DNA of 64,000 nt from Paenimyroides marinum (GTDB lineage: Bacteria > Bacteroidota > Bacteroidia > Flavobacteriales > Flavobacteriaceae). Of this stretch, positions 54,006 to 63,003 are shown piece by piece (the stretch's first letter is position 1; each line of letters opens with the position of its first letter). The stretch covers positions 1 to 64,000 of the forward strand of contig NZ_FNXE01000005.1 in NCBI RefSeq assembly GCF_900108395.1, read 5' to 3'. Made by a program: the position numbers and the translations under genes. The notes beneath the pieces were generated by a model. It was not told the origin of the DNA, ran no database searches, and saw only the letters and a program-made list of their open reading frames with translations.

Positions 54006-54317
54006 ATGGAAGTTATCGCAATACAAAAATCCGTATTGAACGGAATGAAAAATGAGCTGGAAGCACTTTTGGAATTGACCGAAAACGCTACCCGAAAATA
54101 CAATCCCATTTTCAAAGGGGAGCAATGGCTCGATAACCAGGAAGTGTGTCTGATGATGAACATTACCAAACGGACATTGCAGACCTATAAGGACAAAGGG
54201 CTTTTGCCATACTCCAGACTGAACCGCAAGAATTATTATAAACGCTCGGACGTACAGGCTCTGCTCGATGCTGTACATCCGAACAATACCAACAACAATG
54301 GATTTACTGACGAATGA
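54006..54317 (+). CDS. Excisionase-like HTH protein
   Basis: A 103-residue protein starting at the ATG at 54006 (MEVIAIQKSVLNGMKNELEALL). A helical N-terminal part is followed by a MerR/excisionase-type winged HTH (FKGEQWLDNQEVCLMMNITKRTLQTYKDKGLLPYSRLNRKNYYKRSDVQALLDAV). Such pairs in Bacteroidetes conjugative elements correspond to Xis2c/Xis2d-type proteins, which promote excision and also activate tra genes in CTnDOT. It overlaps the next HTH gene, a related protein, by 20 bp. Confidence 0.85.
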   Translation: MEVIAIQKSVLNGMKNELEALLELTENATRKYNPIFKGEQWLDNQEVCLMMNITKRTLQTYKDKGLLPYSRLNRKNYYKRSDVQALLDAVHPNNTNNNGFTDE

Positions 54318-54588
54318 AGCCGAAGAAATCATCGCACAACAGGAGATGATTATGCAGTTGCGAAACCGTATCGAACAAATACTGAAAAACTACCGTCCTG
54401 TAATGAACGGAGAAATCTATTTATCGGGCGAAGATGTATGCAAGCTGTTACACATCAGCAAACGAACTTTACAGCAATATCGTGATGATAATATCCTGCC
54501 TTACATTCAGATTGGAGGCAAGATTATCTATAAGGAGACGGATTTGCTGGGTATATTAGAGCAAAACTATATCCGCCACAAACCCTAA
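54298..54588 (+). CDS. Excisionase-like HTH protein
   Basis: A 96-residue protein starting at the ATG at 54298. It has a helical N terminus (AEEIIAQQEMIMQLRNRIEQILKNY) and an excisionase-type HTH (MNGEIYLSGEDVCKLLHISKRTLQQYRDDNILPYIQIGGKIIYKETDLLGILEQNY). Clearly a paralogue of the preceding gene. The pair is a good candidate for the regulator acting at the dispersed 20-bp repeats, since one copy precedes the pair itself. That link is inference. Confidence 0.85.
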   Translation: MDLLTNEAEEIIAQQEMIMQLRNRIEQILKNYRPVMNGEIYLSGEDVCKLLHISKRTLQQYRDDNILPYIQIGGKIIYKETDLLGILEQNYIRHKP

Positions 54589-57524
54589 ACACTTCTCGGG
54601 TCGGGCTTGATGGGCATCATCGCACAACGATATACCTCTATCGCAGGACAATCGTAATCCACAGTAACTTTACCCTCTATCAGATAAAGCCCTTTGCCAC
54701 GTAAGGGCGATTTTTGCAGGCTTTGCGTGAAATGTACGGTATCTATAAAATCGCCGTTATGGTCTATAAAAGTACCAAACTTCATCGATGAACCAGTTTT
54801 AGTCCGTACCGTTTTGGAAGCGACCAAATGGGCTACAACTCGGACTACTTTGCCCTCAAAAGAAGCTAAAGTTTCTGCATCGGCGTTGCCACGATAATCG
54901 GATTTGGCAAGGTCAAAGATACTACCCGATACAGGAAAGCCCATCAGTTCAATTTCATCGTAGAGGTTTTCCAATTCGTCTGTAACGAACATGGGAAGCT
55001 GTGGTTTTTCGGCATTCGTGGAAAATAACTGCCCGACCTGCGAATGGGTATTTCTGTTCTTATTCAGCAACAAATGAGCTTCCCAAAGCAACTCCTTTTT
55101 ACCTGCTCCCAAAAAGCGGAACGCTCCCGAGCGGATAAGGATAATAATCTGCTCCAATCCTGCACCGGTACGTAGGTTGAAGTTTTCCAAACTCAAATAT
55201 GCCCCATTGCGTTTTCGTTCTTCCGGGATAAGTTGTGCCAACCTGTTTTCAAGATTTAAAAGACAGTCAAAGCCCAAATAAATAGCATTGCCATCGATGC
55301 TCGTATCATAAACACTTTTATTCACACAAGGCAAACAGATATTTCCGCCTGCTTTCCTTGCTTCGTTGATATAGACCTCTCGGGAATAGAAACCACCGTA
55401 ATTATTGAGTACGCTGACCATAAATTCCAACGGATAATAGGTTTTCAGAAACAAGCTCTGATAGCTTTCAACCGCAAAGGAAGCACTATGAGCCTTATTG
55501 AAACTGTACCCTGCGAACGACTGCATCTGTCGCCATACCTCGTTGGCTACGTGTTCGGGATAGCCTTTCTCTCGGCAATTACTGTGGTATTTGTCCTCAA
55601 TCTCTGCCAAATGGTTTACGTTGCGGTATTTACCGCTCATCATTCGCCTCAATACATCGGCTTCTGCTAAATCCAATCCCCCGAAATGATGCCCGATTTT
55701 CATCACATCTTCCTGATAAACCATAATACCGTAAGTGTCCTCCAACTGCTCCTTGAATGCAGGGTGGATATATTCGACCTTTTCGGGGTTCAGATGCCTT
55801 TCGATAAATGCCTGCATCATTCCCGAAGAAGCTACACCCGGGCGAATGATAGAGCTTGCGGCGACCAATGTAAGGTAATCTTCGCACCGCAATTTACTAA
55901 TCAGTTGTCGCATTGCAGGACTTTCTATGTAAAAGCAACCGACCGTATTTGCCGACCTCAGTTGTTCGGCTATAACAGGGTCAGTAAAAAAACGTTTGGG
56001 GGTTGAGGTATCTACCGTTACATCTTTGTTGATGCGTATCAATTCCCTGCAATCCTTGATATGCCCTATACCTCTTTGGGAAAGAATGTCGAATTTCTCG
56101 AAGCCAATATCCTCTGCCACGTACATATCATACTGTACCGTCGGCAATCCCTTTGGTGGGTAATCCAGTGCGGAATAACAAGTGAGTGGCTTGTCAGAAA
56201 TCAGAACACCCGAAGCGTGTATCGTCCGTTGGTTTGGAAAATCTGCCATTTGGTTGTAAACGGACAGGATAGTGTTAGTTACTTCATTTTTGTTGAGCAT
56301 ATTATTTGGCTCTTGTATGAGCCTGTCAATTTCGCTTTTGGGCAATCCATACACCTTACCCAATTCACGGATAATGCTACGGTCACGGAATGTACCCATT
56401 GCACCCATCAAAGCGGTATGCTCGCTTTGGTATCGGCTGAAAATGTACTCGTACATTTCGTCCCTGTCCCGCCAAGAAAAATCTATGTCAAAGTCTGGCG
56501 GACTTTTGCGTTTGGGATTTAAAAAGCGTTCAAAATACAGGTTCAGTTCAATGGGGCAAACATCGGTAATGCCCAGACAATACGCCACAATACTGTTCGC
56601 TCCGCTACCTCTGCCCACATAGTGAAAGTCACGGCTTCTTGCATATCGGCAAATGTCGTCGGTAATCAGAAAATAGCTCGAAAAGTTGAGGTTGTCAATA
56701 ATATCCAACTCTTTCAGTACACGCTCTTTTGCCTGTTTATCGTTTGCTCCGTATCTTCTGCCAAATCCGTCCATTGCATATTTGTACAATAGCTGTTTGT
56801 CATCGTATCGGTTACCTGTAAAGGTTTTGCGGTTTTTGGTGCTTTTGAAATCAAAATCAAAGCTACATTCCGAAAGCAAACGGTTGGTGTTTTCTATCAG
56901 TTTCGGTACAGGGCTGTACAGCTCCAACAGCTTTTCACGGCTTATAAAAACCTCGTCCTCACGGGCTACCTGCGTTTGTTCTAATTGGGAGATAAGGATA
57001 TTGTTGTCGATAGCCCTCAACTGCTTGTGCAGTTGAAAATCCTGCCTTTTGAACGATACAGGTTGCAAAACCACATAGTTTTCCCAGTGTTTCTTGGGAG
57101 CTACTACGAATTTATTGACCTCGTGGGGTCGTATGCCGATGTATTCATTGTCCTTTAAATCTGTTTCGACAATAGCACCAAATGGATAGATGACAAAGGC
57201 GTTTTTAAATTCGGGTGCAATAACTGGTAAAGCCGATTTGTTGCGGTTGGCAAAGGTCATCAAGTCATTCAGTTCCTTAAAGCCCCTTTCATTTTTGGCA
57301 ATGCCTACGTACAATAATTGGTTGTCGTTCCTAAATTCCATTCCTGCCAAACCTCTAATTCCTGCTTCGGTACAAAGACGGATAAAATCCAACGTTGCCG
57401 ATGAATTGTTGATGTCGGTCAATACGGCTGTATCGTAACCATTGGTACGGATATTTTCAATGAGTTCTTTTAGGCTCATTGTACCGTACCGAAGACTATA
57501 ATAGCTGTGCAGATTGAGCAACAT
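54585..57524 (-). CDS. dnaE: DNA polymerase III alpha subunit, mobile-element (DnaE) type
   Basis: A 979-residue C-family polymerase. The N-terminal PHP-like domain begins LNLHSYYSLRYG, where the usual first His of the H-x-H pair is Asn, so PHP metal binding may be lost. The polymerase core has YVGRGSGANSIVAYCLGIT and the catalytic PPDFDIDFSW, then GIMVYQEDVMKIGHHFGG and FNKAHSASFAVESYQSLFLK. It is about 180 residues shorter than chromosomal DnaE, and together with dinB resembles damage-induced DnaE2-type cassettes. It is 5 bp downstream of dinB on the same strand. Confidence 0.88.
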   Translation of the reverse strand: MLLNLHSYYSLRYGTMSLKELIENIRTNGYDTAVLTDINNSSATLDFIRLCTEAGIRGLAGMEFRNDNQLLYVGIAKNERGFKELNDLMTFANRNKSALPVIAPEFKNAFVIYPFGAIVETDLKDNEYIGIRPHEVNKFVVAPKKHWENYVVLQPVSFKRQDFQLHKQLRAIDNNILISQLEQTQVAREDEVFISREKLLELYSPVPKLIENTNRLLSECSFDFDFKSTKNRKTFTGNRYDDKQLLYKYAMDGFGRRYGANDKQAKERVLKELDIIDNLNFSSYFLITDDICRYARSRDFHYVGRGSGANSIVAYCLGITDVCPIELNLYFERFLNPKRKSPPDFDIDFSWRDRDEMYEYIFSRYQSEHTALMGAMGTFRDRSIIRELGKVYGLPKSEIDRLIQEPNNMLNKNEVTNTILSVYNQMADFPNQRTIHASGVLISDKPLTCYSALDYPPKGLPTVQYDMYVAEDIGFEKFDILSQRGIGHIKDCRELIRINKDVTVDTSTPKRFFTDPVIAEQLRSANTVGCFYIESPAMRQLISKLRCEDYLTLVAASSIIRPGVASSGMMQAFIERHLNPEKVEYIHPAFKEQLEDTYGIMVYQEDVMKIGHHFGGLDLAEADVLRRMMSGKYRNVNHLAEIEDKYHSNCREKGYPEHVANEVWRQMQSFAGYSFNKAHSASFAVESYQSLFLKTYYPLEFMVSVLNNYGGFYSREVYINEARKAGGNICLPCVNKSVYDTSIDGNAIYLGFDCLLNLENRLAQLIPEERKRNGAYLSLENFNLRTGAGLEQIIILIRSGAFRFLGAGKKELLWEAHLLLNKNRNTHSQVGQLFSTNAEKPQLPMFVTDELENLYDEIELMGFPVSGSIFDLAKSDYRGNADAETLASFEGKVVRVVAHLVASKTVRTKTGSSMKFGTFIDHNGDFIDTVHFTQSLQKSPLRGKGLYLIEGKVTVDYDCPAIEVYRCAMMPIKPDPRSV

Positions 57525-57529
57525 AACGA

Positions 57530-58678
57530 TTAGGGATTTAAAAGAGCAAAACCTCTTACCACCGAATGATGTCCGTATCGCATTCTAATCTTGTCCATTG
57601 CTTTGGACAGATTAATGTCTTCGAGCGTATCATCAAATAAATCCGCCTGATAGCTACCTGCTATTAGGTTACTGAACTTTACGCCAATCAACCGTATCAA
57701 CATCCGCTTGCTGTATAGTTTGTGGAACAGTTGAAGCACTTTTTCGGATATAGTCCTTTCGGACGAAGTGAAAGCCATTTTAGCTTGTGTGGTATGCGTA
57801 TCGAAATTGCTGTAACGGATTTTGACCGTTACGCAGGACGTGAGCCTGCCGTCTTTCCGCAGGTCAAAAGCCAGCTCATCCACCATTGAAAGCATTATTC
57901 TCCGCAAGAGTTCCATATCAATCGTGTCCTGTTCAAATGTATGTTCCTTGCTCATACTTTTCTGCTGATGGAACGGTACAACTGCACTTTTGTCAATACC
58001 GTTGGCTTTGTTCCAAATGCTCACACCGTTTTCGCCCAATACCTGTTTCATCGTAAAGACATTCATCTGCTGTAAGGTGTAGATATGGGATATGCCCATA
58101 TTGCGGAGCAAAGGATAAGTCTTGTCGCCAATGCCAGGAATTTTGCGAATGGAAAGCGGAGCTAAAAAAGGCTTTTCCGTACCACCGTCCACCTTGCGTT
58201 CTCCACAGGGTTTGGCTTCTCCCGTGGCAATCTTGCTCACGGTTTTATTGGTAGATAGCCCAAACGAAATGGGCAGACCTGTTTCCTTGATGATACGCTG
58301 GCGGAGTTCCTGTGTCAATTTCCACGTTCCGAAAAATTTATCCATTCCGCTCATATCCAAATAATGCTCATCAATAGATGCCTTTTCAACGATTGGTATT
58401 TTTTCTTCGATGATTTCCGTAACGATATTGGAATACTTACTGTATAGGTCGTGGTCGCCACGCACCAATATGGCTTCGGGACAGAGCTGTCTTGCTAACC
58501 GCATAGGCATAGCGGAATGCACACCAAATTTACGTGCTTCATAACTGCAAGAAGCCACTACGCCACGGTCGGAATTGCCCCCGATAAGGACAGGTTTTCC
58601 AACAAGGTCACTGTTCAATAAACGTTCTACCGACACAAAAAAGGCATCTAAATCACAATGGACAATCGTTCTTTCCAT
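57530..58678 (-). CDS. dinB: Y-family DNA polymerase (DinB/Pol IV type)
   Basis: A 382-residue translesion polymerase starting at the ATG at 58678 (MERTIVHCDLDAFFVSVERL). Catalytic residues are D8/D10 in CDLDAFF and the SIDEHYLDMSG motif near residue 105. The helix-hairpin-helix region IRKIPGIGDKTYPLLRNMGI and a little-finger domain follow. It is divergent from a LexA-like S24 repressor gene with 77 bp between the starts, and followed by dnaE. A possible -7 element TAATTTTG lies at 58706-58699 on the minus strand. Confidence 0.9.
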   Translation of the reverse strand: MERTIVHCDLDAFFVSVERLLNSDLVGKPVLIGGNSDRGVVASCSYEARKFGVHSAMPMRLARQLCPEAILVRGDHDLYSKYSNIVTEIIEEKIPIVEKASIDEHYLDMSGMDKFFGTWKLTQELRQRIIKETGLPISFGLSTNKTVSKIATGEAKPCGERKVDGGTEKPFLAPLSIRKIPGIGDKTYPLLRNMGISHIYTLQQMNVFTMKQVLGENGVSIWNKANGIDKSAVVPFHQQKSMSKEHTFEQDTIDMELLRRIMLSMVDELAFDLRKDGRLTSCVTVKIRYSNFDTHTTQAKMAFTSSERTISEKVLQLFHKLYSKRMLIRLIGVKFSNLIAGSYQADLFDDTLEDINLSKAMDKIRMRYGHHSVVRGFALLNP

Positions 58679-58729
58679 AACACACAAAATCTAACGCTCA
58701 AAATTACTACGTTTTTTAGCAAAATGTTT

Positions 58730-58756
58730 TACCTTTGTTGCTACAAATTGTAGCAA
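58730..58756 (+). promoter_or_regulatory. Promoter and LexA-like operator of the S24 repressor
   Basis: A perfect Bacteroidetes -7 element TACCTTTG (58730-58737) directly abuts the palindrome TTGCTACAAATTGTAGCAA (58738-58756), symmetric about its central A. The palindrome covers the expected transcription start and ends at the A of the repressor ATG, so binding there would block the repressor gene and could reach the divergent dinB-dnaE promoter. Confidence 0.75.
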
Positions 58757-59544
58757 TGTCAATATTGTCAGAAAACATAAGGTATCTACGCAATCAGCTT
58801 GGGTATTCGCAACAAAAGGTTGCGGATGACCTTATCATTACCCGTGGTCGCTATGCCAAATACGAGGACGATGCGACTGAACCGCCAATTGAGATACTGC
58901 TCAAAATATCACGTTACTACCACGTGAGCATTGATTTGTTGGTTTCGGTCGATTTGCGAAAAATACCTTTGAAAGAAATTTTGGAACTGCCCGACAACCG
59001 TATTCTGCTCCCTATTAAAGTGGACAATAGGGGCGAAAACAAAATTGAAATCATACCGCACAAAGCATCAATGGGCTATTTGAACGGCTATGCAGACCCC
59101 GAATATATCGAAAGCCTGCAAACCATTTCGTTGCCGTTTCTCAAAGGGGGTAAATACAGGGCTTTTCCTGCGGACGGTGCTTCTATGCCACCGCATAAAG
59201 ACAATGCGTACATCATCGGGAAGTATATAGAAAACCTTGCCGATATGCGGACAGGAAAAACGTATGTATTCCTAACCCGAAGCGAGGGAATTACCTATAA
59301 ACGACTATTAAAAGTAAATAAGGAAACTTTAGAAGTTTCTGCCGACAATGTGTTTTACAAATCCTACGAGATACACCTGTCCGATATTTTGGAGATATGG
59401 CAGTATGCAAGTAGTCTGGCGACACAGGAATTTTCAAAGGACGATTTTCAATTTGACAATATTGCCATTATCAGAATGTTACAAGAATTGAAAAACGAAA
59501 TAAGGGAACTAAAAGGCAATTCTCCTACTACGGACAACATCTAA
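58756..59544 (+). CDS. LexA-like XRE-S24 self-cleaving repressor
   Basis: A 262-residue protein starting at the ATG at 58756. The N-terminal XRE HTH (NIRYLRNQLGYSQQKVADDLIITRGRYAKYEDDATEPPIEILLKISRYYHV) is followed by an S24 peptidase domain: the cleavage region KASMGYLNGY (usual Ala-Gly is Met-Gly here), the catalytic Ser in DGASMPP and the catalytic Lys in ITYKRLLKV. Such repressors cleave themselves on RecA activation. It is divergent from dinB-dnaE, a UmuD/LexA-like arrangement that suggests DNA-damage control of the polymerases. The odd cleavage residue could slow cleavage. Confidence 0.85.
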   Translation: MSILSENIRYLRNQLGYSQQKVADDLIITRGRYAKYEDDATEPPIEILLKISRYYHVSIDLLVSVDLRKIPLKEILELPDNRILLPIKVDNRGENKIEIIPHKASMGYLNGYADPEYIESLQTISLPFLKGGKYRAFPADGASMPPHKDNAYIIGKYIENLADMRTGKTYVFLTRSEGITYKRLLKVNKETLEVSADNVFYKSYEIHLSDILEIWQYASSLATQEFSKDDFQFDNIAIIRMLQELKNEIRELKGNSPTTDNI

Positions 59545-59599
59545 TCCCCAATACAGATTATTTATGCTAAATGATGTTGCTCGTCATTTATAGCTTCGC

Positions 59600-59607
59600 T
59601 ATCTTTG
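59600..59607 (+). promoter_or_regulatory. -7 promoter element of the receiver-like gene
   Basis: TATCTTTG matches TAnnTTTG exactly. Transcription from about 59614 would give a leader of roughly 215 nt before the ATG at 59831. A hairpin (AAATGA/TCATTT) just upstream may end transcription from the S24 gene. Confidence 0.55.
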
Positions 59608-59680
59608 TATCTGAAAATATAGAAAATACTTAAAGTGTTTTTGCTTTAATTCTCGATACTAAAAACTGGTAATTTTTAAA

Positions 59681-59803
59681 CCCCGAGGCATAAGTAAGAA
59701 CGCTCACGCTATAGGCGTGGGCGTCCGCTTATTCGGGGTTAGGCGTACCAGTGCCATAGTATCGGTAAGTGTGATTGCCTACGCTTTCTTTTTTTTGCGT
59801 AGG
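59681..59803 (+). ncRNA. Structured 5' leader RNA with alternative pairings
   Basis: A nested fold: CCCCGA (59681-59686) with TCGGGG (59733-59738), continuing as ATAAG (59690) with CTTAT (59728), enclosing CGC-T-CACGC (59701-59709) with GCGTG-G-GCG (59715-59723). Downstream, GCGTA (59743-59747) can pair with TACGC (59780-59784), which is followed by a run of 12 pyrimidines like a terminator. Alternatively CCTACGC (59778) can pair with GCGTAGG (59797-59803). Mutually exclusive stems of this type are typical of attenuators or riboswitches. Confidence 0.45.
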
Positions 59804-59830
59804 GTTTACGAACAACAAAAAAACGGTATT

Positions 59831-60277
59831 ATGGAAACAGTAAACACCTCTCAACAAACTCTCGCCTTTATCCACGATAAAAGCCCTATTGCAGACATTA
59901 TCTGCAATGACCTTACTGATTTAGAATTTGAAATATTGTATCGCTCGGAGCATATCGGGAACGGAATAACGCAATTATCAGCATTAAAATCATTGCCCGA
60001 AGTCTGCATTATAGACCTCGATTTTTACGACAAGAACGTATTGGCAGAGCTTCAGGAACTACACACAAAGTACCCAAGTATGAAACTGATTGCTTTCAGC
60101 GACAGGGATAGCGAACAAGCCGTAAAACCTCTTTTGGAGATTGGTTTTGCAGGTTATCTGCTCATTGGTAGCGATGCGGACGATTTCAAAAAAGCTATTG
60201 AAGGAGTTGCCAATGGCGGAAGATATTTTAGTGTAGGTGTAGCGGATATTGCACAGGAATATTTTGGTAATAACTAA
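59831..60277 (+). CDS. Degenerate response-regulator receiver-like protein
   Basis: A 148-residue protein starting at the ATG at 59831. It looks like a stand-alone receiver fold: a candidate phospho-acceptor Asp in CIIDLDFYD, a Ser in LIAFSDRD, and GFAGYLLIGSDADDF, where the invariant Lys of receivers (GYLLKGS) is replaced by Ile. No output domain is present. Phosphorylation-independent function is likely. It is preceded by a long structured leader, and its 3' end overlaps the convergent abiH gene by 4 bp. Confidence 0.65.
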   Translation: METVNTSQQTLAFIHDKSPIADIICNDLTDLEFEILYRSEHIGNGITQLSALKSLPEVCIIDLDFYDKNVLAELQELHTKYPSMKLIAFSDRDSEQAVKPLLEIGFAGYLLIGSDADDFKKAIEGVANGGRYFSVGVADIAQEYFGNN

Positions 60278-61254
60278 AGCTGCCTTTTTAAATCTGTAAT
60301 TTTTATTTGGGCGATATTATTGTCATTTATTCCAAGTTGCAACAATGTTTGCTTGTGTTCTTGTTTTTCAAGTTCACTGTAATACGAAACATTCCAAAAT
60401 ACATTTTCATTTAGTTTAGCTTTTAACACTTCAAAATATTTTAAATCTACTTCTGAAATAGAATGTCCCAAAACAATAACCTTTTCAACTTCTATAAGGT
60501 TGGCAAAAAAAGCGATATTGTTTTCTATAATTGAAACGGTATTTTTAAAAGCCTTTGTATAATAAGATAGTATTTCTTGCTTGGCACTTTCATAAGAATA
60601 ATCATATTCATCTGCTTTTTGTTCACGCCATTCGTAAAATTCTTCTTCGCTTAAACCTTGTGGTGGTTCTTCTTCTTTCTCCTCAAAATTTGCAGGGTCA
60701 GTTCCGTGTCCTAAAATAAGATTACAATTATCTGCATTGGCTTTGTTATGAATATAGGTTATTCGTTCTTCGGGGATACCATAGCTTTTCTGTAATGTTT
60801 CAGTATAATTAAAATTTAAAAAATGGCTGTCGTTTTCCAATTCAATTAGAGTATCATTGGGAATGTTTTCGTATTCGACTTCAAGAATAAAACTATTAAA
60901 GTCATTAATTAAGGTCGTAGTTAAGTCTTCGATGATTAACTCCATTTCAATTTGATAACTATGCCAATCTCTATCTCGAAAATCTTCAGCACCGGGACGA
61001 GCAATTAAGTCAGAATGGTTTTCCAATACCTCCACGTAATCTAAATCAGCTAATGCTTGTTCAAACCTTGACCATAAGGCATATTCCTCATCAGTCAATT
61101 CGGGATTTGTTATATCAGGAAGCCCATAATAATGTAATAAAAGGTCATAAACCTCACTGTTATTTTCAGCCAAGTAGTTTGCAAAACTTTGATACCTTGT
61201 GTCTAATTTATGATGGATATCAAATCCGTTTCCAATAATGTATAATGTCTTCAT
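60274..61254 (-). CDS. abiH: AbiH-family abortive infection protein
   Basis: A 326-residue protein starting at the ATG at 61254 (MKTLYIIGNGFDIHHKLDTRYQSFANYL). The N-terminal NGFD-x-H motif, the HFLNFNYTETLQKSYGI stretch and the C-terminal KVIVLGHSISEVDLKYFEVL identify the AbiH family, originally found as a lactococcal phage-resistance gene. The biochemical mechanism is not known to me. AT-rich, and next to a GIY-YIG-like gene on the same strand; the two may be a joint defence locus. Confidence 0.85.
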   Translation of the reverse strand: MKTLYIIGNGFDIHHKLDTRYQSFANYLAENNSEVYDLLLHYYGLPDITNPELTDEEYALWSRFEQALADLDYVEVLENHSDLIARPGAEDFRDRDWHSYQIEMELIIEDLTTTLINDFNSFILEVEYENIPNDTLIELENDSHFLNFNYTETLQKSYGIPEERITYIHNKANADNCNLILGHGTDPANFEEKEEEPPQGLSEEEFYEWREQKADEYDYSYESAKQEILSYYTKAFKNTVSIIENNIAFFANLIEVEKVIVLGHSISEVDLKYFEVLKAKLNENVFWNVSYYSELEKQEHKQTLLQLGINDNNIAQIKITDLKRQL

Positions 61255-61303
61255 TAATGTATTTATCTTTTCATATTCATTGTTGGTTTGAAATAGTTTG
61301 CTT

Positions 61304-61879
61304 CTACAAGCCACTGCGTTTTCCAAAGATTGGACTTAGTTTATCCCAAAATTGCTGTTCAAGAATTTCTACAATGAAACGCTCTACCACTTCTTCACTT
61401 TCTGAAATAACTTCGTAAGCTGAAATTTTTACGCTATAATCTAAATTATTATCCCATTTGCATAAATGCAAACTATAAGTCCGAGTTCCCTCCGTACCAA
61501 GATGATTTTTAATTCTCGTTTTGAAATTTGTTGTCGAGCTTCCAACATACAATATATCAGATGAAGTTCTATTATATTTAGAAAGATTAACCCTATCCTT
61601 ATTTTTAGCTTTTAGCTTATTTTCGGAATGATAATCTTCAAAACATTCGATTAATCTCTTTAGTTTTTTGGGGGATTGAACTTGTAGAATATAAATAAGC
61701 GGATTATTATTTTTAGGGATTTTATCGATATGTTTTTTTACTGTTGTTCTATCTCTGAACTCTAAAGAATGAAAAGACACTTCACAGAACGGTTTAACCG
61801 TAATTTTTGAAATTTGGTCAGCTATGTTCAATGCAAACTTTTCAGATTGCTTGACAATGTTTTTGGTATCAATTTTCAT
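61304..61879 (-). CDS. GIY-YIG-like protein linked to abiH
   Basis: A 191-residue protein starting at the ATG at 61879 (MKIDTKNIVKQSEKF). Residues about 70-150 show a GIY-YIG-like pattern: PLIYILQV then DILYVGSSTTNFKTRIKNHLG, with the conserved Arg in TRIKNHL and a late Glu in EEVVERFIVEILEQQFWDKLSP. A nuclease activity is plausible. Upstream of abiH by 49 bp on the same strand. AT-rich like abiH. I know no established pairing of these two families. Confidence 0.6.
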   Translation of the reverse strand: MKIDTKNIVKQSEKFALNIADQISKITVKPFCEVSFHSLEFRDRTTVKKHIDKIPKNNNPLIYILQVQSPKKLKRLIECFEDYHSENKLKAKNKDRVNLSKYNRTSSDILYVGSSTTNFKTRIKNHLGTEGTRTYSLHLCKWDNNLDYSVKISAYEVISESEEVVERFIVEILEQQFWDKLSPIFGKRSGL

Positions 61880-62196
61880 TGTGATGTAATAAACTTCAAA
61901 TATACAAAATAAGGATAGTTTGATTTTAAGGGACATTTAATCTTATCCAATAAAGCGACGTTCTTTTGCTTCTTTTCTTTGGTCGCTGTGTGAAAAGAAA
62001 AGAAGTCAATTCCAAAACTAATCTTTGGGATACCGAATATCCCACGCAAAAAATGTCGCAACCTGTTTGGTAAAATGTAAGGAAAGGAGTGTGCGGAGCG
62101 GTGCATTTTGACAAAGTGGTTGCACCTATTCAGACAGTAAAAATGCGTTTCCGACCGTAGGCGAGGAATTGCATTTTTGCCCGCCGATTTTGGCGT

Positions 62197-63003
62197 TTAG
62201 GCAACTTTAATCGGGTGGGTACGGTAATCTTTCAGATTGTGAAAAAAGCCTTTGTATTCGGTCATTCCCCTACGAAACAAGTTCCATAACAGGGAACAAC
62301 CCATTTGTGTCAATGATGAATTGATAAACAAATCTTGGTGTTGTAATGCTTCGGCAAGTGAACAGCTTGGCGTATTGTCTTCCTGTTCGGATTGCTTCAG
62401 CAATTCGCCAAATTCATCGGTAACAAAAGGCAGGTTTCCAATCGTTTCGTATTTCTCGGATTTGGGTTGTTCTATCTTCCCAATGGTAGATAGTATAACC
62501 TGTCCTGTGTGTTGGCTGTTGCCAAAATCCAACCAATATTTTGGGTGGTTGTGGTAGCTTCTGCGGTAACTGACTATTTTCAGAATTTCCGCAACCTCAA
62601 ACCTCGCCTGTACGTTATCCACGCAAGTAATGGTAATGATTGCCCTTGCTTCTTCGGGTATTCTGCCCAAATTGTCCTTTTCAAATTTTTGGGTTTCGGC
62701 TTTCCAATTCGTACCGATACAACGATTTATCCGATTGATTAACGCAACGGATTTGTACAATCCTGTTTCACATTCAAAAAATCGCTGTCTGCCCAAATTT
62801 GCAGTTGTGATAATATCATCGTCCCACAAACGCACCTGCAACCCTGCGTGTCCTAACGCTATCAGACTTTCGTTTATCTCCATTAAGGCGGTCAATACCT
62901 TTGAGCCTGTACCGCCACCCCCAATTAAATTAACGGAAATCGGGTTGGTCGGATTGAGTAGATACTTATCCGTAAAATGTATTTTTTCTTTCTCTGTTTT
63001 CAT
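62197..63003 (-). CDS. PRTRC system ThiF-family protein
   Basis: A 268-residue ThiF/E1-like adenylyltransferase: the nucleotide motif LIGGGGTGSKVLTAL (residues 26-40), then RLWDDDIITTANLGRQRFFECETGLYKS. It matches the ThiF member of PRTRC systems, plasmid and ICE gene sets of unknown function that also include ParB-like and ubiquitin-like proteins. It overlaps the PRTRC B stop (TAATG), so translation is coupled. Confidence 0.88.
   Translation of the reverse strand: MKTEKEKIHFTDKYLLNPTNPISVNLIGGGGTGSKVLTALMEINESLIALGHAGLQVRLWDDDIITTANLGRQRFFECETGLYKSVALINRINRCIGTNWKAETQKFEKDNLGRIPEEARAIITITCVDNVQARFEVAEILKIVSYRRSYHNHPKYWLDFGNSQHTGQVILSTIGKIEQPKSEKYETIGNLPFVTDEFGELLKQSEQEDNTPSCSLAEALQHQDLFINSSLTQMGCSLLWNLFRRGMTEYKGFFHNLKDYRTHPIKVA

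Noticed and set aside
61876..62106. Minus-strand frames of 62-76 codons in the gap before the ThiF gene
   Set aside because: No motif, composition unlike the flanking genes, and two frames compete for the same bases; more likely non-coding.
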